Positions 24,699 to 33,449 of a stretch of DNA of 64,000 nt are shown one piece after another (position 1 is the first letter of the stretch; each line of letters opens with the position of its first letter). The position numbers and the translations under genes are program-made. The stretch is from Chryseobacterium sp. GTDB taxonomy: Bacteria > Bacteroidota > Bacteroidia > Flavobacteriales > Weeksellaceae. The DNA is taken from contig JAPUEB010000023.1 of assembly GCA_027492795.1 (NCBI GenBank), forward strand, positions 1 through 64,000, written 5' to 3'. The notes under the pieces are model-generated. The model searched no databases, had not been told where the DNA came from, and saw only the letters and a list, made by a program, of their open reading frames with translations.

Positions 24699-25028
24699 AT
24701 GGGCGTTTCCAAAACCGAACATTTTACCGACGAACAAAATGAAGTTGCAAAACTGATGAAAGCATTGGCGCATCCTGCAAGAATAGCCATTGTAGAATAT
24801 CTTTTGTCTGTTGATACCTGCATTTGCAACGACATTGTGGATGAAATTAAGTTGGCTCAACCTACAGTTTCTCAACATCTTAAAGAATTGAAAAATGCGG
24901 GAATCATTCAAGGCGAAATTGAAGGAAAATCAATTTGCTATTGCATTAATCCTGAAACTTTGAAAAAAATGGAACATTTTATTTCTGAAATCTTTAGAAA
25001 AATTGAGATACAAAAATCTTGTTGTTAA
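24699..25028 (+). CDS. arsR: ArsR/SmtB family metalloregulator
   Basis: This is a 109-aa winged-helix repressor. The helix-turn-helix is AQPTVSQHLKELKNAGII (about residues 55-72). The arsenite-sensing pair in the recognition region is CIC (Cys41 and Cys43) in VDTCICNDIV, and the protein ends with a further CC pair that could be a third ligand. It should repress the arsenic genes and release DNA when As(III) binds. It is the first gene of arsR-arsM-phosphatase-ACR3, all on the plus strand. Confidence 0.92.
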   Translation: MGVSKTEHFTDEQNEVAKLMKALAHPARIAIVEYLLSVDTCICNDIVDEIKLAQPTVSQHLKELKNAGIIQGEIEGKSICYCINPETLKKMEHFISEIFRKIEIQKSCC

Positions 25029-25044
25029 AAAGATGGAAGAAGGA

Positions 25045-25120
25045 AGTCCGAAGTCCGAAGATTGAAAGTTCTTTTTCATCAAACAAATTCAAACGATATC
25101 AAACAAATTCAAACATAATT
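25045..25120. repeat. heptamer repeats between arsR and arsM
   Basis: GTCCGAA occurs twice in tandem at 25047-25060, followed by further short repeats of TCAAACAAAT type to 25120. The GTCCGAA unit appears three times in tandem inside the pdhC coding sequence at 41243-41263. Confidence 0.6.
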
Positions 25121-25123
25121 CAA

Positions 25124-25963
25124 ATGAATACCCACGAAGAAATCAAAGAAATGGTAAAGCAAAAATACTCCGAAATTGCTTTGCAGGACAACGATACGAA
25201 CGCTTCGTCCTGCTGTGGAAGTGGCGGTTGCAGCACCGAAGTTTACAATATTATGACTGATGATTATGACCATTTGGAAGGTTACAATCCCGATGCTGAC
25301 TTGAAATTAGGTTGCGGTTTGCCAACGGAATTTGCAAAAATTAAAAAAGGCGATTATGTGGTAGATTTGGGAAGCGGAGCCGGAAACGACTGCTTCGTTG
25401 CTCGTGCAGAAACTGGCGAAACCGGAAAAGTGGTCGGAATTGATTTTACAAAACCAATGATTGAAAAAGCACGCAACAACACCGATAAATTGGGTTACAA
25501 TAACGTTGAATTTCGCTATGGTGACATTGAAAATATTCCTTTGATGAGCAATGTTGCGGATGTTGTAGTAAGCAATTGTGTGATGAATTTGGTTCCCGAT
25601 AAACCGAAAGCCTTCGCAGAAGTGCAAAGAATTTTGAAACCAACGGGACATTTTTCGATTTCGGATATTGTTTTGGTGGGAGAGTTGCCGGAAAAAATTA
25701 AAAATGCGGCGGAAATGTATGCAGGTTGTGTTGCATCGGCAATTCAGATGGATGATTATTTGGGAATTATACAAAATTCAGGGTTTAAAAATATTATGTT
25801 GCAGAAGAAAAAACCAATCATCGTTCCTGATGATATTTTGAAAAATTATTTGTCAGACGAGGAGATTGAGCAGTATAAAAATTCTTCAACGAGAATTTAT
25901 AGCATTACGGTTTATGCGGAAAAAGTGGAGGCTTGCTGTAATCCGAGTTCAGGTTGTTGTTAA
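25124..25963 (+). CDS. arsM: arsenite S-adenosylmethionine methyltransferase
   Basis: ArsM methylates As(III) to methylarsenicals using SAM. I chose ATG at 25124 (279 aa); the longer frame starts inside arsR and reads through repeats. The N-terminus has a cysteine cluster (Cys30, Cys31, Cys36 in SSCCGSGGC). The SAM-binding motif is VVDLGSGAGND, and the conserved catalytic cysteines fall in NCVMNLVPDKP and YAGCVAS. A Cys-rich tail (ACCNPSSGCC) ends the protein. The family's usual length is about 260-380 aa. It lies 95 bp after arsR and belongs to the same resistance operon. Confidence 0.93.
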   Translation: MNTHEEIKEMVKQKYSEIALQDNDTNASSCCGSGGCSTEVYNIMTDDYDHLEGYNPDADLKLGCGLPTEFAKIKKGDYVVDLGSGAGNDCFVARAETGETGKVVGIDFTKPMIEKARNNTDKLGYNNVEFRYGDIENIPLMSNVADVVVSNCVMNLVPDKPKAFAEVQRILKPTGHFSISDIVLVGELPEKIKNAAEMYAGCVASAIQMDDYLGIIQNSGFKNIMLQKKKPIIVPDDILKNYLSDEEIEQYKNSSTRIYSITVYAEKVEACCNPSSGCC

Positions 25964-26198
25964 AGATTTAAACCACAAAAGTCACAAAAGATTTTACGTG
26001 AAAATTTGAAGTTTAAATTTATGCTTCAAAATCAGTTCACAAAAGTCTGAAATCAAATAGATTTCATAAATAAATCTTCGATTTTTCTTTGGTGTGCTTA
26101 TAAGACATTATTAATTCCATCTTATTTATCATTACAAATAACTTTTGTGTCTTTTGACTACGTCGAATCTTCGATTTGTGGTTCAAAAAATTAAAAAT

Positions 26199-26810
26199 AT
26201 GTATCAAAATCTAAAAAATTCCATCAAAAAAATTGCGGAACTCAAAGTTTCGGACGAGCGAAAAGAAGTTCTAAAACCTTTGGCAGATTTTATTCAAACC
26301 AAATTAGACAACAATGAAAACATCAATCTGAATTTCATTTGCACGCATAATTCTCGGCGCAGTCATCTCTCGCAGATTTGGGCGCAAACTATGGCAGAAT
26401 ATTTTGGAATTCGAAATGTGTTTTGTTATTCCGGAGGAACGGAAGCAACTGCAATGTTCCCGAAAGTTGCTGAAACACTTCAAAATCAGGGCTTTGAAAT
26501 TTTAAAACTTTCAGAAACGGAGAATCCGGTTTATGCTGTTAAGTTTTCAGAAAATAATCATCCGATTATTTGTTTTTCAAAGAAATTTGATGATGATTTC
26601 AATCCAAAAAGAGGTTTTGCAGCAATAATGACCTGCGATTCTGCTGATGAAAATTGTCCAATCGTTTTTGGTGCTGAAAAGAGAATTCCCATAAAATTTG
26701 AAGACCCGAAAAAATCCGACGGTACTCCGGAAATGGATGAAACTTATTACAACAGAAGTTTTGAAATTGCCTCGGAAATGTATTTTGTCTTTTCAAAAAT
26801 CAGAAAATAG
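26199..26810 (+). CDS. low-molecular-weight phosphatase-type protein, probable arsenate reductase
   Basis: This 203-aa protein has the CX5R loop of low-molecular-weight tyrosine phosphatases and thioredoxin-linked ArsC enzymes: [10 protein letters not shown], with Cys48 and Arg54. It has a helical N-terminal extension of about 45 residues and a later [19 protein letters not shown] segment whose cysteines could act in resolution. Its place between arsM and the ACR3 pump suggests it reduces arsenate to arsenite. I chose ATG at 26199; the longer frame runs through a repeat. The enzyme class is clear, but arsenate as substrate is inferred from context. Confidence 0.82.
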   Translation: MYQNLKNSIKKIAELKVSDERKEVLKPLADFIQTKLDNNENINLNFICTHNSRRSHLSQIWAQTMAEYFGIRNVFCYSGGTEATAMFPKVAETLQNQGFEILKLSETENPVYAVKFSENNHPIICFSKKFDDDFNPKRGFAAIMTCDSADENCPIVFGAEKRIPIKFEDPKKSDGTPEMDETYYNRSFEIASEMYFVFSKIRK

Positions 26811-26821
26811 TCGTTAAAATC

Positions 26822-26905
26822 GTCATTGCGCGAAGTGAGGAACGAACGACGAAGCAATCTTTCACTACAGATTGCCGCGCTCCGTTACACTTCGCTCGCA
26901 ATGAC
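26822..26905. repeat. GTCATTGCG inverted-repeat element
   Basis: The arm GTCATTGCGCGAAGTGAGG...GCAATCT is mirrored by AGATTGC...CACTTCGCTCGCAATGAC. It lies between the phosphatase and ACR3 genes. Partial copies (GTCATTGCGAGGAACGAAGC type) lie at 32126-32152 and 43023-43050, and one is in frame inside pdhC at 41465-41492. I know this type of repeat from many bacterial genomes. Confidence 0.85.
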
Positions 26906-26920
26906 ATAAAATCATCAAAA

Positions 26921-27979
26921 ATGTCAGCAAACAACTGCGCTCCACACGAAAGAAAAAAACTTTCATTTCTTGATAAAAACCTTACGCTTTGGATATTTTT
27001 AGCAATGTTCATCGGTGTTGGTATCGGTTATTTCTTTCCGAATTCTTCCAATTTTATCAACCAATTTTCGTACGGAACCACCAATATTCCTTTGGCGATT
27101 GGACTGATTCTGATGATGTATCCGCCCTTTACAAAAGTGCGTTACGAAGAACTTCCCGAAGTTTTTAAAAACACCAAAATTTTAGGAATTTCCTTGCTGA
27201 TGAACTGGATTATAGGTCCGATTTTGATGTTTGCTTTAGCCCTTATTTTTCTGCACGACAAAACGGAATATATGGTTGGTTTGATACTCATCGGTCTTGC
27301 AAGATGTATTGCAATGGTGATTGTTTGGAATGAATTGGCGGAAGGAAACCGAGAATACGCGGCAGGTTTGGTTGCAATGAATTCTATTTTTCAGGTCATT
27401 TTTTACAGTATTTATGCGTATGTTTTCATCACGGTTTTGCCACCGTTGTTTGGAATCAACGCAACTGAAGTGAATATCACGATTGCACAAATCGCTGAAA
27501 GTGTGGCGATTTACTTGGGAATTCCGTTTGTTTTAGGATTTCTTACCAGATATTTTTTAAGAAAAATGAAAGGCGACGATTGGTACAATAATTTTTTCGT
27601 TCCAAAAATTTCGCCACTGACTTTAATAGCGCTGCTTTTTACAATTGTGTTGATGTTCAGTTTGAAAGGCGAAAAGATTATTCAAATTCCTTTTGATGTG
27701 GTGCGAATTGCGATTCCGTTGGTTATTTATTTTGTCCTAATGTTTTTGATAAGTTTCTTTTTGGGCAAAAAAATGGGAGCTGATTATTCCAAAAACGCTG
27801 CGATTTCTTTCACTGCTGCGGGAAATAATTTTGAACTCGCGATTGCCGTGGCAATAGGTGTTTTCGGCATCAATTCAGGACAGGCTTTTGCAGGAGTTAT
27901 CGGACCTTTGGTAGAAGTTCCGGCGTTGATTGCTTTGGTAAATGTGGCGTTTTGGTTGAAGAGGAAGTGGTATTCTTAA
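26921..27979 (+). CDS. acr3: ACR3 family arsenite efflux transporter
   Basis: This 352-aa inner-membrane protein exports arsenite using the proton gradient. It has about ten transmembrane helices, and its length and conserved segments fit ACR3: [19 protein letters not shown], the essential cysteine in [28 protein letters not shown] and [10 protein letters not shown]. It is the last gene of the arsenic operon and is separated from the reductase-like gene by 110 bp that hold a palindromic repeat. It is convergent with the sirtuin gene, 8 bp away. Confidence 0.95.
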   Translation: MSANNCAPHERKKLSFLDKNLTLWIFLAMFIGVGIGYFFPNSSNFINQFSYGTTNIPLAIGLILMMYPPFTKVRYEELPEVFKNTKILGISLLMNWIIGPILMFALALIFLHDKTEYMVGLILIGLARCIAMVIVWNELAEGNREYAAGLVAMNSIFQVIFYSIYAYVFITVLPPLFGINATEVNITIAQIAESVAIYLGIPFVLGFLTRYFLRKMKGDDWYNNFFVPKISPLTLIALLFTIVLMFSLKGEKIIQIPFDVVRIAIPLVIYFVLMFLISFFLGKKMGADYSKNAAISFTAAGNNFELAIAVAIGVFGINSGQAFAGVIGPLVEVPALIALVNVAFWLKRKWYS

Positions 27980-27987
27980 TGTTAAAT

Positions 27988-28668
27988 TTATTGATCCACA
28001 AATCGTTCACGCAGTTTTCTCATCCCTTCCGTTGCCGTCATTTTATAAGTATTCTCTCTTGAAGTATAGGAATAAGAAGCATTCGGATCAATCACAAAAA
28101 CCTCGCAATTTTCAGGAACATAACTGATTAATCCAGCCGCAGGATAAACCTGCATCGAAGTTCCAATAACTAAGAAAATATTGGCTTTTGAAGCGATTTC
28201 TACAGCATTATCCATTTCTGGAACCATTTCTCCGAACCAAACAATGTGTGGTCGCAATTGATTGCCATTTTCGTCTAAATCGCCTAAATTCAAATCATTT
28301 TCCCATGGAATTACTTTTGAATCGAAATTTACAGGTCTTGCTTTCATTAACTCGCCGTGAAGATGCAAAACTTTTGTGGAACCAGCTCTTTCGTGCAAAT
28401 CATCTACGTTTTGGGTAATGATTTCAACATCAAAATTGTTTTCCAATTCTGCCAAAATTTTATGGGCTTCGTTCGGTTGAACTTCTTTCAGCTGCTTTCT
28501 TCTCGCATTATAAAAATCCAAAACCAATTGCGGATTTTTTTCAAAACCTTCCGGACTCGCAACATCTTCCACACGATGATTTTCCCACAATCCATCGGAA
28601 TCGCGAAAAGTTTTGATTCCGCTCTCTGCCGAAATTCCTGCACCTGATAAAACGACTAATTTTTTCAT
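27988..28668 (-). CDS. cobB: Sir2 family NAD-dependent deacylase, zinc-cysteine-free, SIRT5-like
   Basis: This 226-aa sirtuin removes acyl groups from protein lysines using NAD+. The NAD-binding motif GAGISAESGIKTFR, QNVDDLHERAG and catalytic His104 (LHLHG) are intact, as is RPHIVWFGE. Tyr53 and Arg56 (FYNARRKQ) match the YxxR motif that in SIRT5 and class III bacterial sirtuins recognises succinyl or malonyl groups. The four cysteines of the structural zinc site, expected between the LHG motif and RPHIVWF, are all missing. It is followed 6 bp upstream by the gene of a small YciI-like protein on the same strand. Confidence 0.93.
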   Translation of the reverse strand: MKKLVVLSGAGISAESGIKTFRDSDGLWENHRVEDVASPEGFEKNPQLVLDFYNARRKQLKEVQPNEAHKILAELENNFDVEIITQNVDDLHERAGSTKVLHLHGELMKARPVNFDSKVIPWENDLNLGDLDENGNQLRPHIVWFGEMVPEMDNAVEIASKANIFLVIGTSMQVYPAAGLISYVPENCEVFVIDPNASYSYTSRENTYKMTATEGMRKLRERFVDQ

Positions 28669-28674
28669 AATTTT

Positions 28675-28944
28675 TTAAAACTGTTTCATCAGTTGAAGAT
28701 ATTCTACCGATTTCACAAATTGATATAGTGGGAGTTTTTCCATTAATTCTCTGGCTTTGGCTTCATCAATGTCTTTAAAGATGATCACCGCTCCATTTTT
28801 TGTTTGCCTTAAAAAGAGGTGTTCAACTAAACCTTCACTTTTCCATTGAGCAAGGACTTCTTGTTCGTGTTTTATTATTTCTTGAAAATTGCTTGGCAAA
28901 TTTTCGGTATCTATTGTAAGGATAGCTAAAATATTATTGTTCAT
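28675..28944 (-). CDS. small dimeric alpha/beta-barrel protein (YciI / muconolactone isomerase-like)
   Basis: This 89-aa protein has the beta-alpha-beta-beta-alpha-beta pattern of YciI-like or muconolactone-isomerase-like proteins: NILAILTIDTE, a helix with EIIKHEQEVLAQWKSEG, then AVIIFKDIDEAKARELMEKLPL and a final strand FVKSVEYLQL. No catalytic residues can be named. It precedes the sirtuin gene by 6 bp in the direction of transcription, so the two are probably cotranscribed. Confidence 0.7.
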   Translation of the reverse strand: MNNNILAILTIDTENLPSNFQEIIKHEQEVLAQWKSEGLVEHLFLRQTKNGAVIIFKDIDEAKARELMEKLPLYQFVKSVEYLQLMKQF

Positions 28945-29046
28945 TGTATTGTAAATTAATTTTTTAAAGATGGATTATAAATGTGGTTTTTATATTGTGC
29001 GTTTTTTTCGTATAAATTATTAAACCAAAATTAGCATAAAAGAAAT

Positions 29047-29373
29047 TTATGGGGAAATATTCTTTTTACTAAATTGTTCTCTAAATTTTAGTTTTTGAAG
29101 TTGTCTTTCCAAGATAAGTTTTGCGATAGTTTTACCCGAACTATCATTTTTATCTTCGTTTTTTAGTGCGGATTTCAGTTTTTCCTCATTGATATCAATT
29201 CTATAAAGCAAATTAACTAAACGATTAAAATCATTGTCAATCAATTCGTTAATGTAAACAGCGAGTTTGTTTTCCAAATCATTTTCAGAATAATTTTCAA
29301 AAACTTTTGCTAAATTATTTGAAGTAAGTTGATTTAAAATATCTTCGGTTGTAACGTTATTAATATCGCCCAT
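29047..29373 (-). CDS. uncharacterised helical protein downstream of the copper ATPase
   Basis: This is a 108-aa protein, predicted mostly helical, charged and without signal or membrane segments (MGDINNVTTEDILNQL at the start, KLILERQLQKLKFREQFSKK near the end). I recognise the general look of a Bacteroidota conserved hypothetical protein but no named domain. It starts 12 bp after the stop of the P-type ATPase gene and is probably cotranscribed with it. Confidence 0.7.
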   Translation of the reverse strand: MGDINNVTTEDILNQLTSNNLAKVFENYSENDLENKLAVYINELIDNDFNRLVNLLYRIDINEEKLKSALKNEDKNDSSGKTIAKLILERQLQKLKFREQFSKKNISP

Positions 29374-29385
29374 AATATTGAAAAT

Positions 29386-32094
29386 TTAAATGTCCAATTT
29401 TGCATTATTCAACCTCAACGAATTCAAAATTACCGAAACCGAACTGAAACTCATCGCAGCCGCAGCAATCATTGGCGAAAGTAAAATTCCGAAAATCGGG
29501 TAGAGCAAACCTGCCGCAACTGGAATTCCCAAAGTGTTGTAGATGAAGGCAAAAAATAGATTTTCTTTGATGTTTCTCAATAATTTTTCGCTTAAAATTT
29601 TGGCTTTGGCAACACCGAGAATATCGCCTTTCAAGAGCGTAATTCCCGCGCTTTCCATTGCAACCGCAGTTCCGGTTCCCATCGCAATTCCGACGTTGGA
29701 TTGTGCTAAAGCAGGAGCATCGTTAATTCCGTCGCCACACATTGCAACGATTTTTCCTTCGTTTTGAAGTTTTTTGATTTCCTGCATTTTATCTTCGGGA
29801 AGACAGTTGGCAAAATATTTTTTAATTCCAAGTTCGTTCGCGACGGCTTTTGCGGTGTGTTCGTTATCTCCGGTCATCATCACGACTTCAATTCCTTGGT
29901 TTTGTAAAAATTGAATGGCTTTTTTAGAAGTTTCTTTGATTTTATCCGAAAAACTTAGAAATCCTAAAACTTTTCCACCTTTTGCGAGGTAGGAAATCGT
30001 TCTGGCTTTATCTTGATTTTCTACAATTTTTCGTTTTAAATTTTCAGGAATTTCAATGTTGAATTGTTTTAAAAGTGCTTCATTTCCGAGTAGAACTTCT
30101 TCGCCATTAATCGTTCCTTTCACGCCTTTTCCGGAAATGTTTTCAAAATTTTCTACTTTATAGAACGAGTTTTGTACGCTGTCATTGGCTACGCCGAATC
30201 CTTCGGATTTCTGAGCGGAGGAACGTAGCGAAGAATCTTTATTTTGATTAATAGATTCTTCATTCCGCTTCTGAACTTCGTTCGCAGACTTTTCGTCTGT
30301 ATTCAGAATGACAGCGTGTTTGTCATCCTGAGCGAAGTCGAAGGACAAAACTGCTTTTGACAAAGGATGTTCCGAATTTTGATTTAGTGAAGCCGCCAAT
30401 TTTAGAAGTTCATTTGGAGCTTGCGAAGTCTCCTCTCCTTTGGAGAGGAGATTTAGAGGAGAGGATACTTGTATACTTTCTAAACTTGGTTTGCCTTCCG
30501 TTAAAGTTCCGGTTTTATCGGTAATCAGCACATTTACTTTGTGCATTTCTTCTAAGGCTTCTGCATTTTTTATCAGAACGCCATTTTTTGCGCCTTTTCC
30601 GATTCCCACCATCAAACTCATTGGTGTTGCCAAACCTAAAGCACACGGACAAGCGACGATTAGAACTGCAACTGCATTCACAAATGCATAAATCAAGGCA
30701 TTTTCGCCACCGAAAATTCTCCAGAGAATAAAAGTCAAAATAGAAATTGCAATCACCGTCGGAACGAAAATTTTTGAAATTTTATCCGCCAGTTTTTGAA
30801 TTGGGGCTTTGCTTCGGCTTGCATCATTCACCATTTTTATGATTTGTGAAAGCAAAGTTTCATCGCCTACTTTTTCGGCTTTCATCAGGAAAGTTCCGTT
30901 TCCGTTAATCGTTCCTGAAGTAACAATATCCCCGGATTTTTTCTCAACAGGAATAGGTTCACCTGTAATCATACTTTCATCCACTGTTGAATTTCCTTCG
31001 GAAATTTTTCCATCGACTGGAATTTTTTCGCCCGGTTTTACTCTTAAAATATTCCCGAGTTTCACTTCAGAAAGTGGAATTCTTTTTTCCGAATTTTCGG
31101 AAATTAAATTGGCTTCATCTGGCGAAAGATTCATCAATTCTTCAATGGCTTTTCCGGTTTTTTGATGGGCTCTTGCTTCTAACATTTGTCCCATAATTAC
31201 CAAAGTCAAAATCACACAAACCGATTCAAAATAAAGCGGTGCTTTTCCGTCGTGCGACATTTCGTGAGGCAAAATATTTGGAAAAAACAACGCGACTAAA
31301 CTGAAAATAAACGCTGCGGCAGAACCTAATGCAATCAGCGAAAACATATTGAGATTCCAAGTTTTAAAGGAAATCCAACCACGTTTCATTAGAAACCAAC
31401 CGGCATAAAAAATCACAGGAATGGAAAGCAAAAGTTCTAAAATTCCCTGAATTTTGTTGGAAAACGGAAAATTAATCCACATTCCGCCCATCGATAAAAT
31501 GAAAACAGGAATCGTGAAAGCCAGCGCAATCAGGAATTTATTTTTGAGAATTTTGTAAGTATCATCCTCAACTTTTTCGCCTTTTTCTGGAATTTTAACT
31601 AAATCCATTCCACAAACCGGACAACCAACATTGGAATCATACACTTTGTCGCCTTCGCAGAACATGGGGCAGTAAAATTTACCCGCATTATTATCAGTAA
31701 TAGGTGATGAGTGATGAGTAATATTTTTGGATTGCTGATTACTCATTACCGATTGCTCATCAATCATCTGCAGATGCATATGACAAACCGGACAACCGAT
31801 ATCGGAATCGTAGGTTTTATCGCCTTCGCAGAACATCGGACAATAATATTCGCCAATACGAGATTCGAGATTTGAGATTTGAGATTCGAGGGTTTTTTCG
31901 TTTTTTTTGAATCCAGCTTTTTCCTCTATCGGAACGCAATACATATTACAAACGGGGCAGCGTTTTCCCTGAACGAAATACACTTTTTCGCCCTCACATT
32001 CCATCGGACAATAATAGACGGAACTTGGAGATACACGGTCTTTTGGTGGCACTTCGACAGGCTCAGTGTATTTATTTGGATTCTGATTTTCCAT
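29386..32094 (-). CDS. copper-type P-type ATPase with three metal-binding modules and repeat-derived insertions
   Basis: This 902-aa pump of the P1B type moves a soft metal, probably Cu+, out of the cytoplasm. Three heavy-metal-binding modules with the pattern YYCPMxCEGxKxY...CPVCxM lie at about residues 27-57, 82-111 and 135-165. The membrane domain follows, with CPC at 482-484. Phosphorylation Asp526 is in [18 protein letters not shown] is the HP motif of the nucleotide domain, and [14 protein letters not shown] the hinge. No MxCxxC domain is seen. Five stretches (about residues 9-15, 68-78, 109-133, 541-556 and 582-639) are encoded by DNA resembling intergenic repeats and probably lengthen linkers and the nucleotide domain. 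The reading frame is intact throughout. Confidence 0.9.
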   Translation of the reverse strand: MENQNPNKYTEPVEVPPKDRVSPSSVYYCPMECEGEKVYFVQGKRCPVCNMYCVPIEEKAGFKKNEKTLESQISNLESRIGEYYCPMFCEGDKTYDSDIGCPVCHMHLQMIDEQSVMSNQQSKNITHHSSPITDNNAGKFYCPMFCEGDKVYDSNVGCPVCGMDLVKIPEKGEKVEDDTYKILKNKFLIALAFTIPVFILSMGGMWINFPFSNKIQGILELLLSIPVIFYAGWFLMKRGWISFKTWNLNMFSLIALGSAAAFIFSLVALFFPNILPHEMSHDGKAPLYFESVCVILTLVIMGQMLEARAHQKTGKAIEELMNLSPDEANLISENSEKRIPLSEVKLGNILRVKPGEKIPVDGKISEGNSTVDESMITGEPIPVEKKSGDIVTSGTINGNGTFLMKAEKVGDETLLSQIIKMVNDASRSKAPIQKLADKISKIFVPTVIAISILTFILWRIFGGENALIYAFVNAVAVLIVACPCALGLATPMSLMVGIGKGAKNGVLIKNAEALEEMHKVNVLITDKTGTLTEGKPSLESIQVSSPLNLLSKGEETSQAPNELLKLAASLNQNSEHPLSKAVLSFDFAQDDKHAVILNTDEKSANEVQKRNEESINQNKDSSLRSSAQKSEGFGVANDSVQNSFYKVENFENISGKGVKGTINGEEVLLGNEALLKQFNIEIPENLKRKIVENQDKARTISYLAKGGKVLGFLSFSDKIKETSKKAIQFLQNQGIEVVMMTGDNEHTAKAVANELGIKKYFANCLPEDKMQEIKKLQNEGKIVAMCGDGINDAPALAQSNVGIAMGTGTAVAMESAGITLLKGDILGVAKAKILSEKLLRNIKENLFFAFIYNTLGIPVAAGLLYPIFGILLSPMIAAAAMSFSSVSVILNSLRLNNAKLDI
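30180..30350. repeat. in-frame dispersed repeat inside the P-type ATPase gene
   Basis: This stretch contains GTCATCCTGAGCGAAGTCGA, CAGAATGACA and AAGAATCTTT-like units typical of the GTCATTCTGAGCGAAG intergenic repeat (compare 32195-32228 and 35938-35985). It adds about 57 residues ([20 protein letters not shown] onwards) just after the HP motif of the nucleotide-binding domain. Confidence 0.75.
31697..31891. repeat. in-frame heptamer arrays between metal-binding modules of the ATPase
   Basis: At 31861-31891 units GAGATTC and GAGATTT follow in 7-bp steps, like the arrays before arsR and pdhC. At 31697-31765 TGATGAG and TGATTAC, TCATTAC-type units also follow in 7-bp steps. They encode the linkers that separate the three CPxC modules. 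Confidence 0.7.
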
Positions 32095-32125
32095 ATTTTT
32101 GAAACCACAAAAGGCACAAAAGTGT

Positions 32126-32228
32126 CATTGTGAGGAACGAAGCAATCTAGAGTTGGAACGAATTGCGTTTATAAAAAACACAAAAATGAAAATCTTGACT
32201 GTCATTCTGAGCGAAGTTGAAGAATTCT
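32126..32228. repeat. cluster of partial dispersed repeats upstream of the ATPase gene
   Basis: GTCATTGTGAGGAACGAAGC (32126 onwards) and GTCATTCTGAGCGAAGTTGA (32202 onwards) belong to the two common repeat families of this window. CCACAAAAGGCACAAAAG at 32104 and its mirror near 32280 resemble the ends of the 177-bp element. No gene is seen in 32095-32302. Confidence 0.65.
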
Positions 32229-32302
32229 AACTTTTTTGCCCTTTTGTATCGCTTGTTTTCAATTCTGTCTTTTGTTCCTTTTGTGGTTGAACTTTTTAAT
32301 AA

Positions 32303-32695
32303 TTATTTTTTATTTAATCGGTCGCTCACATATTCTATTTTTGTTTTACCGTGTTTGGTTGGTTTTCCGTTTTCATCAACGCCAACGAAAATGATTTTAT
32401 CAATAGTAATAATGGTTTGGCGTGTCATCATATTTCGGACTTCGCAACGTAACGTGATGGAAGTATTCCCAAATTCCGTGGCTTCAATTCCAATTTCGAT
32501 AATGTCGCCCTGTTTTGCAGAACTTACAAAATTGATTTCAGAAATGTATTTGGTAACACAACGCGGTGTTTCTAACTGAACAATAGCGTAAAGTGCTGCT
32601 TCTTCATCTATCCATTGCAACAATCTACCGCCGAAAAGTGTATGATTGGGGTTTAAATCTTCGGGTTTTATCCATTTTCTGGTGTGGTAATTCAT
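32303..32695 (-). CDS. acyl-CoA thioesterase, hotdog fold (YciA-like)
   Basis: This 130-aa single hotdog-domain enzyme should hydrolyse acyl-CoA to free acid and CoA. The family pattern is visible: NPNHTLFGGRLLQWIDEEAALYA, with the catalytic Asp in the WIDE motif on the central helix, and INFVSSAKQGDIIEIG in the sheet. The C-terminal tail is charged. It is a single gene on the minus strand. The chain-length preference is unknown. Confidence 0.88.
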   Translation of the reverse strand: MNYHTRKWIKPEDLNPNHTLFGGRLLQWIDEEAALYAIVQLETPRCVTKYISEINFVSSAKQGDIIEIGIEATEFGNTSITLRCEVRNMMTRQTIITIDKIIFVGVDENGKPTKHGKTKIEYVSDRLNKK

Positions 32696-32729
32696 AATTT
32701 TTAAATTTCCTTCAAAATTACCTAAAATA

Positions 32730-32760
32730 AACCTAACAGGTTTTGGAACCTGTTAGGTTT
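32730..32760. repeat. palindrome AACCTAACAGG
   Basis: AACCTAACAGG and CCTGTTAGGTT flank a short TTTTGGAA loop. It stands upstream of the thioesterase gene rather than after a gene end, so it is more likely a repeat-type hairpin than a terminator. Confidence 0.65.
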
Positions 32761-32778
32761 AGTAAGTTGTGATTTAGT

Positions 32779-32956
32779 ATATGACAAAAAATAAATTTTA
32801 ATCACAAAAGTCACAAAAGTAATTGATTATTAAAGAAATAATTAATTTTTTTCAAAGTTAAAATAAGTCGGCACGGAAATCTTATTTTCCCTTTAACAAA
32901 TTGATTTTTAAACTTTTAAACTTTTGTGGCTTTTGTGGTTTAAAAAATTGTCATAT
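32779..32956. repeat. 177-bp dispersed element with terminal inverted repeats (copy 2)
   Basis: The ends ATATGACAA and TTGTCATAT mirror each other. The inner arms CACAAAAGTCACAAAAGT and CTTTTGTGGCTTTTGTGG, and the interior AAGTTAAAATAAGTC followed by CTTTAACAA, match copy 1 at 946-1122 with scattered differences. The two copies have almost exactly the same length. It occupies the gap between the thioesterase and DUF6157 genes. Confidence 0.8.
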
Positions 32957-32989
32957 TCAGAAAAGTTGTGATTATAAAAATTTAAAATA

Positions 32990-33403
32990 TTAAGCGCGTT
33001 TCGTTCGCATCGCTTTCACTTTTTTTACCGAATCATCTTTCAAAAAGTTCTGATATTCTTCACTTTCCACTGGGAAAATTGCAATTTTTCCTTCCGAATT
33101 GCTGTGAACGCCGAAACCGTAACGTTTGGGAAGGGCAGAAGAACGAAAACACGCTTGTCCCTTTGAAAAAAACAAACTTTTGGCATTGTTTCTTTCGCTT
33201 TCGGAAATGTCATTTTTCTGTGCAAAACATTCAAATAAAACTTCGTCGGAAGTGTATTTGTAAGGATTTTTCAAAACCATTTCAAGTTGAATGTTGACCA
33301 AAGTTTTATTGCGTTTAACAGGAGGGATTTCGGCTTTGGAAACGGGACAATCTTCAGCGATTTCAATGAATGTGTCTGTATAATTGGTGGTGTGGATTTT
33401 CAT
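32990..33403 (-). CDS. DUF6157-like protein
   Basis: This is a 137-aa protein from ATG at 33403 (a TTG two codons earlier is less likely). The sequence KIHTTNYTDTFIEIAEDCP, followed by KNPYKYTSDEVLFECF and CFRSSALPKRYGFGVH, resembles the small conserved family DUF6157 found across bacteria. No function is known for it. It is a single gene close to the end of a repeat element, with no clear operon partner. Confidence 0.75.
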   Translation of the reverse strand: MKIHTTNYTDTFIEIAEDCPVSKAEIPPVKRNKTLVNIQLEMVLKNPYKYTSDEVLFECFAQKNDISESERNNAKSLFFSKGQACFRSSALPKRYGFGVHSNSEGKIAIFPVESEEYQNFLKDDSVKKVKAMRTKRA

Positions 33404-33449
33404 TAACAAAGAATTTTCTGTTATTTAATTAAAGGTAGTGGTTTTTACA

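Noticed and set aside
29386-32094. Frameshifted or broken ATPase gene
   Set aside because: The odd low-complexity peptides suggested a pseudogene, but all catalytic motifs are in one intact frame, so I keep it as a gene with in-frame insertions.
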